Shown in pieces: positions 35,611-47,760 of a stretch of DNA of 64,000 nucleotides. The position numbers and the translations under genes were made by a program. The notes under the pieces were generated by a model. It saw only the letters and a list, made by a program, of their open reading frames with translations. It did no database searches and was not told the origin of the DNA. Position 1 is the stretch's first letter. The number at the start of each line of letters is the position of its first letter. The DNA is taken from assembly GCF_032854445.1 (NCBI RefSeq), contig NC_088306.1:22227764-22291763 (forward strand), in the 5' to 3' direction. Origin of the DNA: Liolophura sinensis. Lineage: Eukaryota; Mollusca; Polyplacophora; Chitonida; Chitonidae.

Positions 35611-35799
35611 TGAATACTATATTTAAATCTTTTTAATCGTGGGTAATAAAAGTTATTCCAACCTTTGTAATGGCATTAAAATTTCTTGTGACTTGAGAGC
35701 ACCCACAGCCGACCACCACTGAGTTTAAAGATCCGAAGTTAAACTCCGAATCTAAATGAAAGTATATTTTTTACCCATAGTTTTGATTTATTTTCGATT

Positions 35800-36010
35800 T
35801 CTGTTATACGTCGTACACAAGAATATTTTACTTATGCGACAAAAAAACTGGCAGAAACCCTATGAACATCCGCAGAATGGTGGAAGACCTTCCCACGTAG
35901 AGAGGCAGCCAACTTCAGATGGACTTGAACCAACAGCGACCGTATTGGTGAGAGGCTGGTGTGTCAATGTGCCGCGCTGGCACGCTAACCACCTCGGCCG
36001 CGGAGGCTCC
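35800..36010 (-). mobile_element. SINE, degraded but near full length
   Basis: TACGTCGTACACAAGAATAT to CCTCGGCCGCGGAGG, with several deletions. Confidence 0.75.
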
Positions 36011-36504
36011 CCCCTCATAGCGTTTTCCGTTTGAAGTAACTTGTTTCATATTTGAGCTTTTTAAATTTTATTTGAAGTTCACCTCATGAACTTTGAGGTC
36101 ATGTATACTCTAGGATGCATGAAATTCTTTGAGTCGTAATTTTCGTGCGGAAAAGTACAAAAGCTAGTTAAACTACATGTATATGTGTTGGCTATATGTA
36201 TACTTGAGTCGAATGTACATGGACAAGTATGTCGATTTGTTGGGACTATAAACGCTGGCGGGGAATGAACTTTAAACAGAGCGTAACGTATAGGCCCTCG
36301 AATTTTTTTTGTTCTACATACATTTTTCTGTTTTGTTTTTGTTCTTCTTTTATTTCTTTGTTTGTTTTTTTCTTATTTTTATAATTTTTTTTCAATATTT
36401 CATTTCACACAATGTAAAAGAAAATTCAGACATACTATAAACTTTAATGAAAATAATCAAGTGAACTGGACGCCATACGTTTTTTCCCCTAGGTTTTTCT
36501 TTTC

Positions 36505-36708
36505 CTTAACCGTCCAGTTCCAAGTCCAGCTCATGCTGGGTTCCTCTCCGGCCGCAAGTGGGACGGTCAGCAGCAGCCTGCGGATGGTCGTGGGTTTCCC
36601 CCGGGCTCTGCCCGTTTCCTCCAACCATAATGCTGGCCGCCGACGTATAAGTGAAATATTCTTGAGTACGGTGTAAAACACTAATCAAATAAATAAATAA
36701 ATAAATAC
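36505..36708 (+). mobile_element. SINE, 5'-truncated
   Basis: TCCAAGTCCAGCTCATGCTG through the AAATAAATAAATAAAT tail. Confidence 0.85.
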
Positions 36709-36840
36709 GTAACATATCGAAAGAACCGAGCGTCTGACGGCACACTTTTAACGCACATGCATGGAGAGAGGAGTTTAACCATTTTATTATTAACACTGTA
36801 ACTCCGATGTTTTAAACAACATTACAAGTACTAGGACAAT

Positions 36841-37095
36841 ACTCTAAAAAATTGCTAAATTTAGCAAAAAAGTCTGTTATTTGAGTGAGGCTAGAATGTG
36901 TTCAGTTATTACAACAGATTTTATTTCTGTTAAATATTGCATGCATGTTTCTTTTAATTCAACATAACGATTCTATTCGACAAACAGGATATTATGTCGA
37001 ACGCAATGTTGAATGTGTTATAATAACAGAATACATTCGCGGATCAATGAAAACAACAGACTTTCTGGTAAGTTTAGCATATTAATTTTTTGAGT
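36841..37095. mobile_element. MITE, same family as 7980-8248
   Basis: Inverted ends ACTCTAAAAAATT and AATTTTTTGAGT with shared inner motif GCTAGAATGT..TCAGTTATT. More diverged copy. Confidence 0.8.
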
Positions 37096-37532
37096 CTATC
37101 ACTCCATGTGACTCAACATTCTTGCAGAGGATCGTCCACGGGGCAGACAGCTAAACTTTCTAGGACACTTTATTTAAAATGTGGTTCATGTCATATTACT
37201 CGCAGAACATCAAGGTGCTGCGTATAAAACGACATGAAAATGTGTGGTATTTAACGACGTTTACTATATATTTCTGTATCAAACAAATGAGCCGTTGGGT
37301 GATGAACATATTCAGCTTACCAGCGCTATTCAAATATCGGACTTCACCTTTAGACTTGTGATGGTAAACAGACTTTTGAAATCGCTTCAGTGATGTAACC
37401 GTTGTATTTACAACCCAACAAAGGGAGATAACCTACTCAGCGGGGTTTAACACGTTTGACATCGCGTTTGCAGGATTCGAGAATGTAGCTGTACCTCACG
37501 TGACCGTTTGTTGTCCAATGAAAAGCGGAGTA

Positions 37533-37768
37533 TTTTGATTGATTTATTTATTTGATTGATATTTACGCCCGTACTCAAGAATATTTCACTTAATACGACG
37601 GCGGACAGCATTATGGTGGGAGGAAACCCACGACCATCCGCAGGTTGCTGCTGACCTTCCCACGTACGGTTGGAGAGGGAGCCAGCATGAGCGAGCGACC
37701 CCATTGGTGAGAGACTTCTGTGTCATGACGGTGCGCTAGTTCGCTAACCAACTGAGCCACGGAGGCTA
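37533..37768 (-). mobile_element. SINE, near full length
   Basis: TGATTTATTTATTTGATTGA to GAGCCACGGAGGC. Confidence 0.85.
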
Positions 37769-37959
37769 TTTGTCTGATGTGGGATAATAAAGGGAATCCC
37801 TGTGGTAGAATATATAAACATCTTTGTAAATATTCATTTTTGGCCAACATTTAGATATCAATGCATAGCTGTCAAAATATATATATATATATGTGTATAT
37901 TTTGCCAAGAAATATTCCTTGAAAATAACATGAAGTTTGAAACAGCAGTTAGAATATAA

Positions 37960-38065
37960 CAGTTCACTTATACGACAGTGGCCAGCTTTATGGTGAGATG
38001 AAATCGGGCAGCGCCCGGAAAAAACCCACCACCGTCGGCAGGTTGGTGGTAGACATTTCCACCAC
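37960..38065 (-). mobile_element. SINE fragment
   Basis: TTCACTTATACGACAGTGGC to the CAGGTTGGTGGTAGAC segment. Confidence 0.7.
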
Positions 38066-38559
38066 ATATAATTAGTCTGATAGCACAATAAGCTATCTTT
38101 TAAACAGAGCGTATTTCAACGATATCAGAGAGACATAGCATATTCCCGTTTACAACTGGGCAAATCTGTTTACAATGTACAGGGCATAGTTAATGTAAAT
38201 GTTGCAAGGCTCATATATATCAAATTCATAATTCTACTTCATAGAGCACTTGATTCTGTATTCTTAGTAAAAGCGTTAAACACCATCGGACTAAATAAAA
38301 TACAACTTTTGCATTCAAAATACCAGTCGCATTTTTATCGATCTTAGCACAAAATAATATTCCTTCTGTATTCATTTAAAATGTTAATGTGTAGTTCTTT
38401 TATACTTTCCTGTTCTGTTATTTCGCATTGTGTATACTCAATACACTAACTTACACATGCTTTGCAATGTATATACTCAGCTCTGCTTTAAGTAGTGTGG
38501 TATCTACCACTGTCGCACCATATATGTGCCTCAGCCTCGACTTGGTACAACTTAGGGTA

Positions 38560-38778
38560 CTACATTCCAAAAAACAGTTCCGCGGATGGCGACAAGATGC
38601 GCACGTGACTGGCGTGGTTTATTTGGAACCCAACCTGTCCATTCAGAAATATGTGAAGTACAGGAGCACGGATGCAGATGTAGTTACCCGGAACTGCATC
38701 ACTCCATTTAAAAAACGGAAACGGATTCATCCCAGGTATGTAAAAATAGACTACAAATGGTTCATCGTCTTCATCACT
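38560..38778 (-). CDS. MYND protein A terminal exon (219 bp)
   Basis: Acceptor TATTTTTCAG, then 72 codons and TAG. It encodes SDEDDEPFVVYFYIPGM, PFPFFKWSDAVPGNYICIR, then INHASHVRILS. The length is identical to, and the protein closely similar to, exons at 45399-45617 and 49301-49519. Conservation at protein level with exact exon length supports real coding. Confidence 0.8.
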   Translation of the reverse strand, partial: SDEDDEPFVVYFYIPGMNPFPFFKWSDAVPGNYICIRAPVLHIFLNGQVGFQINHASHVRILSPSAELFFGM

Positions 38779-41700
38779 CTGAAAAATACAGAAGACAAAA
38801 TAAATAGTTTCTTCAGGGGATAAACCGATTTCATTCTCAAAACTGTATACTGTTTGTTCACGTGATCGTAAACCACATATAGGTGATAGCATGTATAGGT
38901 TATATATTGGAAAACTGGTAGCCTGCTCTAGTCACACTGATATATCTTTTTTTCTTGGAATTAAACACATTAGAGTAGGGAAAATCACTGCATCACAAAT
39001 GTAACTTTCTGAAAAATTCTTGAGCACACAAGTATGCACAATCAATTAAATAAATATATAGCAAATGTAACTTGCATGCTTATACTTCCGCTACGCGTAG
39101 CATGTTAATGTTAATGAAAGACGACCACATGTGCTCTCAATCAGGATTCACATACCTCGCTATACATGTAATTGCCTTAAACCATACCTTAACAATTATC
39201 CCTTCTAATTCATGATAACACTTATTTAATGTAAGGCGGCCTAAATCGTTACTCACACAAAAGCATACTGCCAAAAAAAAAACCAAAACCAAAAAAAACA
39301 CCCCCCCCCCCAAAAAAAAAACCATAACAAAGAATCCAACACTTCCCTGAAGGAAGAAGGATGCCTGACATACAATGGAAGAAATACAGATTTTAAACTT
39401 GCTAAAATATGACAGAACTGATCGCAGTATAAAATTTACGTTTTGCATGTGAACATAAACGTTAAACAAAACGAAACTTTCTCAACATGTATAAATACGT
39501 AGCCTCCTCCCCGGCCGTATGTGGGAAGGTCTGTTAGGAACCTGCGGATGGTCGTGGGTTTCCCCCGGGCTCTGCCCGGTTTCCACCCACCATAATGCTG
39601 GCCGCCGTCGTATAATTGAAATATTCTTGTGTACGGCGTAAAACACCAATCAAATAAATAAATAAATAAATAAATAAATGTAAATACGTACATGAAGGTT
39701 TCAGTTAAAGTATTTTTCTGGTTAACGTTGATTTTCATACTATAAATCGTCTGAAGGAAAAATTAGCTTTTTTGGGTGCAGTTTTGGCGGGTTTCTATGG
39801 TCATTTAACTTCTATGGGTGCTTCGCCAAAGTTTTATACTTCTGATTTAGAAATTTAGAGGATTGTGCTGGGATTTTGAAATTTGTACCTTCTCATCGTA
39901 CCTCTGTGGGGCCGATTCTTCGCCTCACCGCACTTTACGGACGTTATCGAGGCATTTTGATGAAATTTTGTCCACTTACCAACTATCCATTCAATTTTTG
40001 ATGGTGACCTGGATCTGGATTCGGTAAATTTTTACGCGATTCATAAATATTCAGAGATTGACACAAATGCTTAGATCTTTGTCTGTAGTGGGAGAATTTG
40101 TAGCTGTAGTGGGAGCTTGTGCTCTCGGAACGTCTGCGAATGGTATTATACTTCTTATGGCACATGCCGTCGCTCTTTACCTCTCGCTCTACATCACTGC
40201 CACCAATAGCAAAATTTGCACAGGCATCATGAACAACCCCCAGGTCACTGGGACCACGTTGATGAGGCAGGAAATAATGTCAGAAAACAAAAAACAATTC
40301 GCCTCAACCTTCGTCTCTCATAATACTTTATGCACATGCATAAATTTTATCCAGAGAATGTGCAACATGATTTTAATCAACACATGAAAACAATTATTGA
40401 TGAATGCTAATTAAATAGTTCAGCGAGAGGACACAAGTGATGATGCAACAAGGGTACGTACTTCTCACAGACTCCATGCAAAGGTCAAGCTTGTCTATTG
40501 GTGGCAGTGATGTAAAGCGAAAGGTGGAGAGCGACGCATGTGCTTTAAGGAGCATGGAGTGGTGTACGATTGTCTGAATCCTCGTTCAGACTCTAGTCTA
40601 AATCTTTCACCGGAAGGTTTGTATCTCTGACGAGCTCAGATTAGATGTGGTGATCACATAGTTTCGAGAAGGGAAATAAAGCAGACAACAGTTTCTTGTG
40701 GTGCCTCAGTACGCATGTGCGTAATGCGTAACGTGTCATAGGCGGGATGAACAAAAGCGCATGATCATTTATGCCTATAGTACAGCATTACAGTTTTCGG
40801 TGACAGCCTAGAATTCAACCCCAATCCAATTTCCTAAAATGCATTTTTCTAAATTTTCGACATGAAACTGCGTAGAATAAAACACACGGATTTTGCTGAA
40901 CTGTGCGTATATATATACTTGAGTAAATGAATAATAAAAATGAATGAATACATTGTAACTAAAACTATAGCATCAACCATACCATAACAAGTAATCCATG
41001 ATGTATCCAGTCTGAGTTCATGGCTGTGATTTTTCCGATCAGGATTGTGTTTTTAGTTTGGAGCGGGGATCTAAGATTCCGATCTGACACAAGCTCCATA
41101 ATATCGTTGGTGAGGAAAAACCTTTCTCCAGGTGGAAGCTCGAAAAACCTACGGTGTGGGGGAAACCGCACTAGTCTCCTTATCAAGAAAGAAAGCTCTT
41201 CAGGGCTTGGGGGCGGGGCTGGTGGCAGAAAAATGTCCACCGTGGGATATCGATCCTTCACCATCATCGAGTCCGTCAGGAAGCTACTCACAACTCCAGA
41301 GCTGTGTGTAGGAGATGCAAGTCTTGTGCTATTGGTAGGATCAGCCTGTGGGTTATTCTTGGGGCCTTCGGGTTTCCACAAAAACACACAAGTCTTTATG
41401 TGTTCTGGCCAGTGGTCTTGTTTACATGAGTCTGAACAGTAGGCTGTGGTCCTGCAGTTGGGACACGGTTTTAGATCTTCATCATAGACTTTGCATTTTG
41501 CGCACTGCTGAACGTGATTAGAAGAATCACTGCTGGCATTCTGAGAAGACCATCTGCAGGTGACTTTGTGCTCGGGCCAGTGTGCTCGCTGACAGGATTT
41601 TGAACAGTAGGCCATGGCGCCGCATCGGGCACACTTTTTCAAATTCTTGTCGTAGTTCTTGCAGATTGCACACTTTTGAATTTCGCTGGAAGGGTTATTC

Positions 41701-42032
41701 TTGGTATCTTGGGAAGTCCATCTACAGTTGGCTTTGTGTTTGGACCAGTGTGCTTGCTGACATAACTTTGAACAGTAGGCTGTAGTTTTGCAACCAGTGC
41801 ACTTCTTCACTTCTCCACCAGTTTTGTTACAGTTTGCGCACTGTTGATCATGATTCAGACAATCCTTGCTGGTCTTAGACCCTTTACATTTGACTTTGTG
41901 TGTGGGCCAATGTTCTAGTTGACAAGATTTTGAGCAGTACGCCGTAATTTTGCAGCCAGTACATCTTTTGAAGACTCCAACATGGGTCTTGCAGTTGGAA
42001 CATGACTGTTTAACTTGTTTCGTGGATTCCAT
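38560..42032 (-). CDS. Multi-MYND-finger protein A (4 fingers), two exons
   Basis: Exon 1 is 42032-40983 and the terminal exon is 38778-38560. The join is phase 0 and gives 422 residues. Four MYND-type zinc fingers occupy about residues 9-215, each with C-x2-C...C-x2-C...YCS-x2-C...HW-x3-H-x3-C and about 56 residues apart. A linker follows, then a C-terminal domain starting at IFLPPAPPPSPEEL and ending across the splice in PFPFFKWSDAVPGNY and INHASHVRIL. Fingers of this class bind zinc and usually contact proline-rich partner peptides. No SET, ankyrin or other catalytic domain is present, so function is unknown. The unspliced frame would add only five residues (VWLML). Its donor ATG|GTATGG lies at the same place as in paralogue B, and the terminal exon continues the conserved domain. 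Confidence 0.8.
39500..39682 (+). mobile_element. SINE, 5'-truncated
   Basis: From CTCCTCCCCGGCCGTATGTG to a long ATAA tail; lies in the MYND protein A intron. Confidence 0.85.
40120..40600. repeat. Repeat with inverted arms, copy 1 (MYND A intron)
   Basis: TCTACATCACTGCCACCAAT near 40190 pairs with ATTGGTGGCAGTGATGTAAA near 40499; inner block GATGAGGCAGGAA is shared with 54900-55340. Confidence 0.65.
40983..42032 (-). CDS. MYND protein A exon 1: four MYND fingers
   Basis: The start MESTKQVKQ lies downstream of an acceptor-like T run plus TAG (about 42102), so a 5'UTR intron is plausible. The fingers begin SCSNC, QCANC, KCAIC and QCAKC; all eight zinc ligands are present in each. The region 41308-42883 is duplicated at 62601-64000. 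Confidence 0.9.
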
Positions 42033-42837
42033 GGATCTTAGATCTTGTGCAATTAACTTTGTGTCTAGTCCAGCGTTCGCGCTGACAGCCCCTCGGGCTA
42101 CAAAAAAAAAAGAAACACACCGGAACAGAAATATTCACAATACTGTGACACAATGTTACCACTACAATGGTCGAAGGCTTCAGTTGTGGAATATGAGTCT
42201 ACCCCGAATCCAAAATCAAACCCCTTCGGGTGCACACTGAGCTCCGAACTACTTTCAGCTCTCTACGTAATACCCCATGAGCTAGTACAGTGCACAGGTA
42301 CAAGGTGACGTGAGCTTATCGGAATAGAAAGCCCCGCCTATAAATTACGTGTAGAATGAGGTCATTTAATCTAATACCACAGGACATTTCTAAACCCTAG
42401 GATCACTTACAAGAAATAGAAAAGCAATTCTACATATCTGGGGTTGCTTTCATTTTCTGTTTCATATATAAGCGAGAATATAGGTAGGCCGGCTAAAACT
42501 AGTATTAAGCAGATTCTGGTACCCATTCGACTTCGTAACTGTTGTTCGTAGCGACGTAAACATACCAAGGTCAATGATTGCCTGTGCGCAGTAACACTTT
42601 CCAGAAATGGATATTGCTATGAGTTTGCACCAACATGCCGTTGTTGCTGTAGACCTGTAAAGCACTTGGTTTTCTTACTTACTAGTTAACGGTATGCTGT
42701 GGAATTTTTCACTATTAACAAGGTGACCGTCGACAGAAAGGTTTAGGCTCCTGTGGGTGGACAATCAGAAAAAAGGGGTGCAGTAAAACGCTTCAACGGG
42801 TGACAAATGTAACAATAAGCAATTGATCTTCGGTGAA

Positions 42838-42987
42838 CTATGAGAAGGTCTGCCAGCAACCTATTGATGGTCGTGGGTTTCCCCATGGCTCTGCGCGGTT
42901 TCCTCCCACTCATAATGCTGGTCGCCGTCGTATAAGTGGAATATCTTGAGTACGGCGTAAAACACCAATCAAATAAATAAATAAATC
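42838..42987 (+). mobile_element. SINE, 3' half, upstream of MYND A
   Basis: Shared with the duplicated block at 63955-64000, so the insertion predates that duplication. Confidence 0.85.
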
Positions 42988-43557
42988 TTCGGTGAGCTTT
43001 ATGCAAGACTACGCAGTACAGGACCAGAGATAATCGGCAACATCACAGTAACAACAAAAGCAGGTGAACAAACGTCTTTTTTTTTGTCTTGACAGAAAAT
43101 CAAGCACCATTAACAACCCCCTCCTGCAGGGGCCGTGCATTTACGTACGAAGGCTCAGTACCGTCTCAGCCCTGTACTAATTTGCTCGACCCCCCCCCCC
43201 CCCCCACCCCCGCCCTTCATTGTACAGTATGTGTACCGCCCAGACACACGAAAATGTATAAGATTACGACAATACACGAGTTCACGGTTTTTGCGTTTGG
43301 AACGAGAATAAAGCCACGTGATGCTACTTGAGTATTCAATAAGCGAGCTGTGGTTTGCCCGGGCAGTAGCTTAACATTCCAGATTTATCGGCATGCAGGG
43401 AATTTATTTACAAAGAGTGACACACATGGCCACATAATGCGACACTGTAGACTCCTATATAGGGCAATGCAGTGCACTGGATGATTCAGTATTTAAAACT
43501 GTGGCACATGCTCGATGGAACGGGTTTAAACCTGTAGTGTCAATATCCAAGTCAGGA

Positions 43558-43810
43558 ACCCCCACAGTGGTTAGCGTGCCAGCTCTATGACCCAGTAGCC
43601 TCTCTCCAATGCGGTCGCTGTAAGTTCAAATCCAACTCATGCTGGCTTCCTCTACATGGGAAGGTCTGATAGCAACCTAAGGATGGTCTTGGGTTTCCCT
43701 CAGGCTTTACCCGTTTTCCTCCCACCAAAATGTTGGCCGGCGTCGTATAAGTGAAATATACTTGGCTACGGCTTAAAACACCAACCAAATAATTAAAAAA
43801 ATAAATAAAT
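43558..43810 (+). mobile_element. SINE, near full length
   Basis: CCCCCACAGTGGTTAGCGTG head, box B (AAGTTCAAATCC) and tail. A second tail-only fragment follows at 43843-43890. Confidence 0.85.
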
Positions 43811-44308
43811 ATTCATGTCCACATCAAATGCGTCAAAATAAATGTTCTTGACTACAGTGTAAAACTTCAATCAAATAAATAAATCAAATACAATTAAATT
43901 ATTACATTGTGACGACTTCCCCAAACATGTTAACTCTTTTCTCACACATAACACATAAGTGATCATAAAATAGATTCCAGGTCATAGACAACTGAGCACC
44001 ACACTAAACAGTTACGGCCCGAATTACGTTACGTGACCGAGGTTCCCCATTTCAGAGCAGTACATAAAGCTAACAACCGAATTCTATCTTTTCAAAGTAT
44101 TTAATCCAATTACAAAAACAAACAAACAATAAAACGTATTTGAGATCTGGTCATATTTACTTCAGATTCCAGTGGATTTCCTTTATAAAATTATCAAAGT
44201 AATAAGAATATCGTACCATTCAACTATTTGCATTTTTTAGATCTCTCTTTAAGGAAATACAACCTCAAACTGTAAACCTTGTGTTCCTCTGATCAGTTTA
44301 AAGTAATA

Positions 44309-44524
44309 CACGAGTAATGTAACTCCAAAAACGAAAGACTCATTTTGACTCAATGTTTTGGCGCTTTATTTTCACATCATCAACTGATGATGGCGAAATA
44401 AAGTAAATCCGAAAAACGAAAAGACTCATTTTGACACATTTTCATCTAATGATGATGGCAAAATAAAATACCGAAATACTGATTCAAAATGAGTCTTTGG
44501 TTTTTCGGAGTTTTACTACTCGTG
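44309..44524. mobile_element. TA-flanked MITE with ~42-bp inverted ends
   Basis: CACGAGTAATGTAACTCC... pairs with ...GGAGTTTTACTACTCGTG, flanked by TA. Interrupts copy 1 of the local duplication and is absent from copy 2. Confidence 0.8.
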
Positions 44525-45398
44525 TACAACGGAACTGTGATGATGGCACGGGAGCATCGAGCTGTGGCAACTGGACCGTTACTGTCACCCATGGCAACAC
44601 AGCAAGCGGCCTCACAAATAACAAAGACTCTCTCTTTTTCATATGACAGAACTAGAAGTAATCATGGTAATGTCAAAATTTAAACACCATATCATATAAA
44701 ACACTATAACGAAATATATTCAGAAACCATGTGAACTTTGTTAAGCTTGATGTCACTCGACTAATGACAGGACTGATTTCACAGGTGTATATCTGTACAG
44801 AGGAATCTCAGCCAGGTTCAAAAGCAGGTCGACTTACTTATTACGGTAAGTCTTCTGCGTAGTTTCATTTCACGCACTGAAGCTTAATCTCGTCCATTCC
44901 TCGGACTGATTTCCGGTGAACAGGCCTGTATAACGAAGCTATGATCAGGTTCCGAATAAAACATCAACACAGTGTACACACACATATGGGGTAAGTGAAT
45001 TCTGATGGCCACTCAGTGTCATAATTTGTGCTCAAACGTTTCCCTGGCCCTGGTTTTATGAAAAGGGCGAAACGCACTTCCACGCTATATCATGAGTCAT
45101 GTTTGACGTAAGCCAAACCCCTTTGGAAAACGGGCTCCAGTTGTAAGCAAGCTTATTTCGGGAAACCGATCAACCGATCCAAATTCAACAAAAGTCCCTG
45201 CTTTGAAGAGCTGTCTGTCTGTAGTGTATCAGGCAGGTTGTAGCTTTGTTTCTGCTTCCATTTTGCCTGCTGAAGGTCAGGCAATGTCACACAGACGATG
45301 TCCTTCGAGATTAACGTCAGTTTGAATACAATTGTCCAATACAACAGTATCTTATCTCATCCGCACGGAACTGACACCAATTTTCGTTCGCGGCAGCT

Positions 45399-45617
45399 TC
45401 ATAATCCAAATCTCAGTTGCCCGGATGCAGACAAGATGCGCACGTGACTGGCGTGGTTTATTCGGAACCCGACCTGTCCATCCAGGAATGAGTGAAACGA
45501 AGGAGCGCGGATGCAGATGTAGTTACCTGGAACTGCATCACTCCATTTAAAAAATGGAAACGGAGTCATCCCAGGCATATAGAAATGGACTATCGTTGGT
45601 TTTTTGATTTTGTCTCC
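45399..45617 (-). pseudogene. Orphan MYND-family terminal exon
   Basis: A complete third copy of the 219-bp terminal exon, with acceptor TTATTTCCAG, an open frame and TGA. It is about 90 percent alike to the 49301 exon. No MYND finger exon lies upstream of it: the region beyond about 45860 is a MITE scrap and an unrelated CpG-rich block. It sits in a block (about 44010-45860) that duplicates 47800-49760. It is probably the stranded tail of a lost gene copy, unless it serves as an alternative last exon of protein B. Confidence 0.75.
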
Positions 45618-46479
45618 CTGGAAATAAGAAAAACAAAGAGGACAGTAATGTTAAAAAAAGTGAATGGAATAAATGTATTCCATAGAGGCAAACTATTGAG
45701 GGCCATGTTCACGTGACCGTATACGTCACACATGGATTACTTCATTTAGCACGCAGCCTTCCTAACAACCACATCCCTGGCTGAATCTCCAGCAAAATAG
45801 CTGAATCGGCATTTGCTAATGTTTATTAAATATAGTGATAGCATAGCCTTTTGAGTAATTCTAAATCAGTGCCTGCTAAGAAATTCATTGCTTCCGATAG
45901 CGATCACTGAGACTTTACCTAATACTGTTAAAAATAGGGGGTGGGTTGTCCGAGTGATGCTAGAATGTAAGAAGTGGTATTCCCCAAATGTCGCAATCGA
46001 TAACATCTGTGCCGTGGTTGACGTGGTACGACGTGTAAGTATATGACGTGAGAGATGGGTATTGAATGGCGCCGTGTTTGTTGGATCCATAGGATCGATA
46101 TAGACACGTGTATTCGTTGTAATGAAGAAAATAGACCGATAGAAAAGAATTGTGTACGAAAAAAAATTTTTCCGTTGGTCGCACTCGAAAACTGAAATTT
46201 TTTAATGAAGGGTTAAAATAAGAGTTAATAAAGGGATAACGTACCGAAAAAAGTTGTTTTAAGTTTACGCGTACAATACGATCGTTCCACCGCTAAAACG
46301 AACCGACAAACTAAATAAATTAGCTCGTACGGACGATGCACGATATAAAGGAGAAAAAAAAAATACCTGAACCACGCTGTCGAGTTGATTAAATATACCG
46401 ATAAGTTTTACATCGGGGAAAGGGCGGCCTTCTCGGATATTCCGCGTTCTCGTTCGGTGTTGTAGTTTTCGTCTTCCGT

Positions 46480-46850
46480 ATAATACGTTAAGGCTTTATT
46501 ATCATCAGCGGCATTCGTCGGGGATTGTCAGTACAGTAATGCAACCGGTCGTCGCTTGTAAAAGGTACATCCATCCACATAAAAGGGATGGATGGAGGGC
46601 TCAGTTTACTCCGGCGCGTAAACTGAGCGAAAACTCTAGGAGCGAAATATCGAATCGATAGCCCTACGTTTGGTCCCGCAGCTGTGACGAGTCCCCGCCC
46701 TCCGTCGTCCTGGTGTGCGAGGAGGAAGTCGTCTTTGGCCGGTAAACCGAGCCAATTGATAAGTCCATATGTCACGGGTCCGCTATTGTTACTCGAGGGT
46801 CGGCTTTCATGTCCCCCGACTCCGGTCCTCGCCGCATCCTAAAAGAAGAA
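46480..46850 (-). CDS. Unidentified exon-like ORF in CpG-rich block
   Basis: On the - strand an acceptor-like TTTCTTCTTTTAG is followed by an open frame of about 115 codons to a stop at 46488. It contains GPVTYGLINWLGLPAKDDF, TAAGPNVGLSIRYF and TDNPRRMPLMIIKP. Composition looks protein-like (W, G, P and D spaced, no low complexity), but I recognise no family. The first part of this frame, with its T-rich lead, is repeated in broken form near 46920-47005. It could be a terminal exon of an unknown gene or a piece of integrated foreign DNA. Confidence 0.35.
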
Positions 46851-47316
46851 AGGGGTTGAATTTCAAATGCGCCGTACGCTTTTTATTCGTTTAATAATGC
46901 CGTGAAAAGGAACATCGAATCGATAAGTACGTATTGTCACGGGTCCTCCGCTGTTACTCGGGTAGGCTTTCACGCCCCGATCTCGCTGCATCGTAAAAGA
47001 AGAAAGGGCTTAAGCTCAATTGACCCCCTACGGGAGTTTCGACGACCGGTTTAATACCCCGCTGGACTGTAACCACCCGTTACCTATAGCCCGAGCACGT
47101 CTTGAAACTCCCTCAAAACAAATCGATTCTGTTGAATAGGCGTTTTCCTTCGTCGGATGAAAACGCGGGGAGGTATTCTTTCGTGTTTTAATATTAACGA
47201 GTAACAACAAGCACAACAACTCGTATTTGTACTTTTTCAAATTATTCAAAAAATGTATTCAGAACGGTTGAAAAAACATCACCATCACCATAGAATTATA
47301 TTAAAAAAATAAACTG

Positions 47317-47553
47317 TTAATTTTGTCTTTCAGCGTTGCAATCTCCACAACACTGTCTGTCCATGCAAAACAAACACGGCGGTTCATCCTCACATGGACA
47401 CACAAAGTCTATATGTACGCCGTCTTCAGTTTCCAAATAATAATAATAATATTCTTCTTCTTCTTCTTCTTCTTCATAATTGTCACGACTATCATTAACT
47501 TCATCGCCAGCGTGTTGGTATTGGTCCGTATTATTCGGATTCTGTTGTACCAT
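47317..47553 (-). CDS. Hypothetical small acidic Cys-rich ORF
   Basis: 78 codons from an ATG. It has an N-terminal Asn/Gln/Asp-rich part, a run of eight Glu and five Tyr (from GAA/TAT repeats), then CPCEDEPPCLFCMDRQCCGDC with eight Cys. No family is recognised. The microsatellite-like Glu/Tyr run and short size leave doubt that it is translated. Confidence 0.3.
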   Translation of the reverse strand: MVQQNPNNTDQYQHAGDEVNDSRDNYEEEEEEEEYYYYYLETEDGVHIDFVCPCEDEPPCLFCMDRQCCGDCNAERQN

Positions 47554-47595
47554 CGTACGTTCAATTCACAATTTCCCAGGATCCTATCATTAATT

Positions 47596-47760
47596 TGATC
47601 GCTGTGAGTTCAAGTCCACATCAAGGGTCGTACGAGGGAAGGTGTGGCATCAATCTGCGGATGGTGGTGGTGGTTTTCTCAGCCCGGTTTCCTCAGACCT
47701 CAAAACAGTCATCGTATAAGTGCAATGTTCTTGAGTACGGTTTAAAACTGCAATCAAATA
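47596..47760 (+). mobile_element. SINE, degraded
   Basis: TCGCTGTGAGTTCAAGTCC to the GTTTAAAACTGCAATCAAAT tail. Confidence 0.75.

Larger units (their letters stand above)
29300..38559. other. Gene-free repeat-rich region
   Basis: SINEs, three TIR elements, microsatellites and the ~99-bp tandem repeat. Stretches 29830-30520 and 33300-33900 are AT-rich with nothing recognisable. Confidence 0.6.
44010..45860. repeat. Local duplication, copy 1 (partner 47800-49760)
   Basis: Shared landmarks in order are the TGGCAACTGGACCG segment, GTTAAGCTT..ATGTCA..TAATGACAGGACT, the CAAACGTTTCCCTG segment, the 219-bp exon and the CTGAATCGGCAT flank. Copy 1 has an extra MITE (44309-44524); copy 2 has an extra SINE (48896-49052) and a repeat insert. 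Confidence 0.75.
45860..47595. other. CpG-rich block of unusual composition
   Basis: From about 46080 CpG is frequent and SINEs are absent. A ~145-bp imperfect direct repeat (GTCACGGGTCC...AAAAGAAGAAAGGG) starts near 46771 and 46937. It interrupts the duplicated MYND blocks. Confidence 0.55.

Noticed and set aside
44370-44400. Hammerhead ribozyme core (CTGATGATGGCGAAATA)
   Set aside because: Stem II would be too short and the segment lies inside MITE inverted ends; no flanking stems.
44489-44683. ORF with signal-like start (MSLWFFGVLLLVYNG)
   Set aside because: The hydrophobic start is the end of a MITE inverted repeat; the duplicate at about 48.1 kb has no matching frame.
47323-47598. + strand ORF rich in Phe/Ile
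   Set aside because: Antisense of the Glu/Tyr microsatellite; low-complexity translation.
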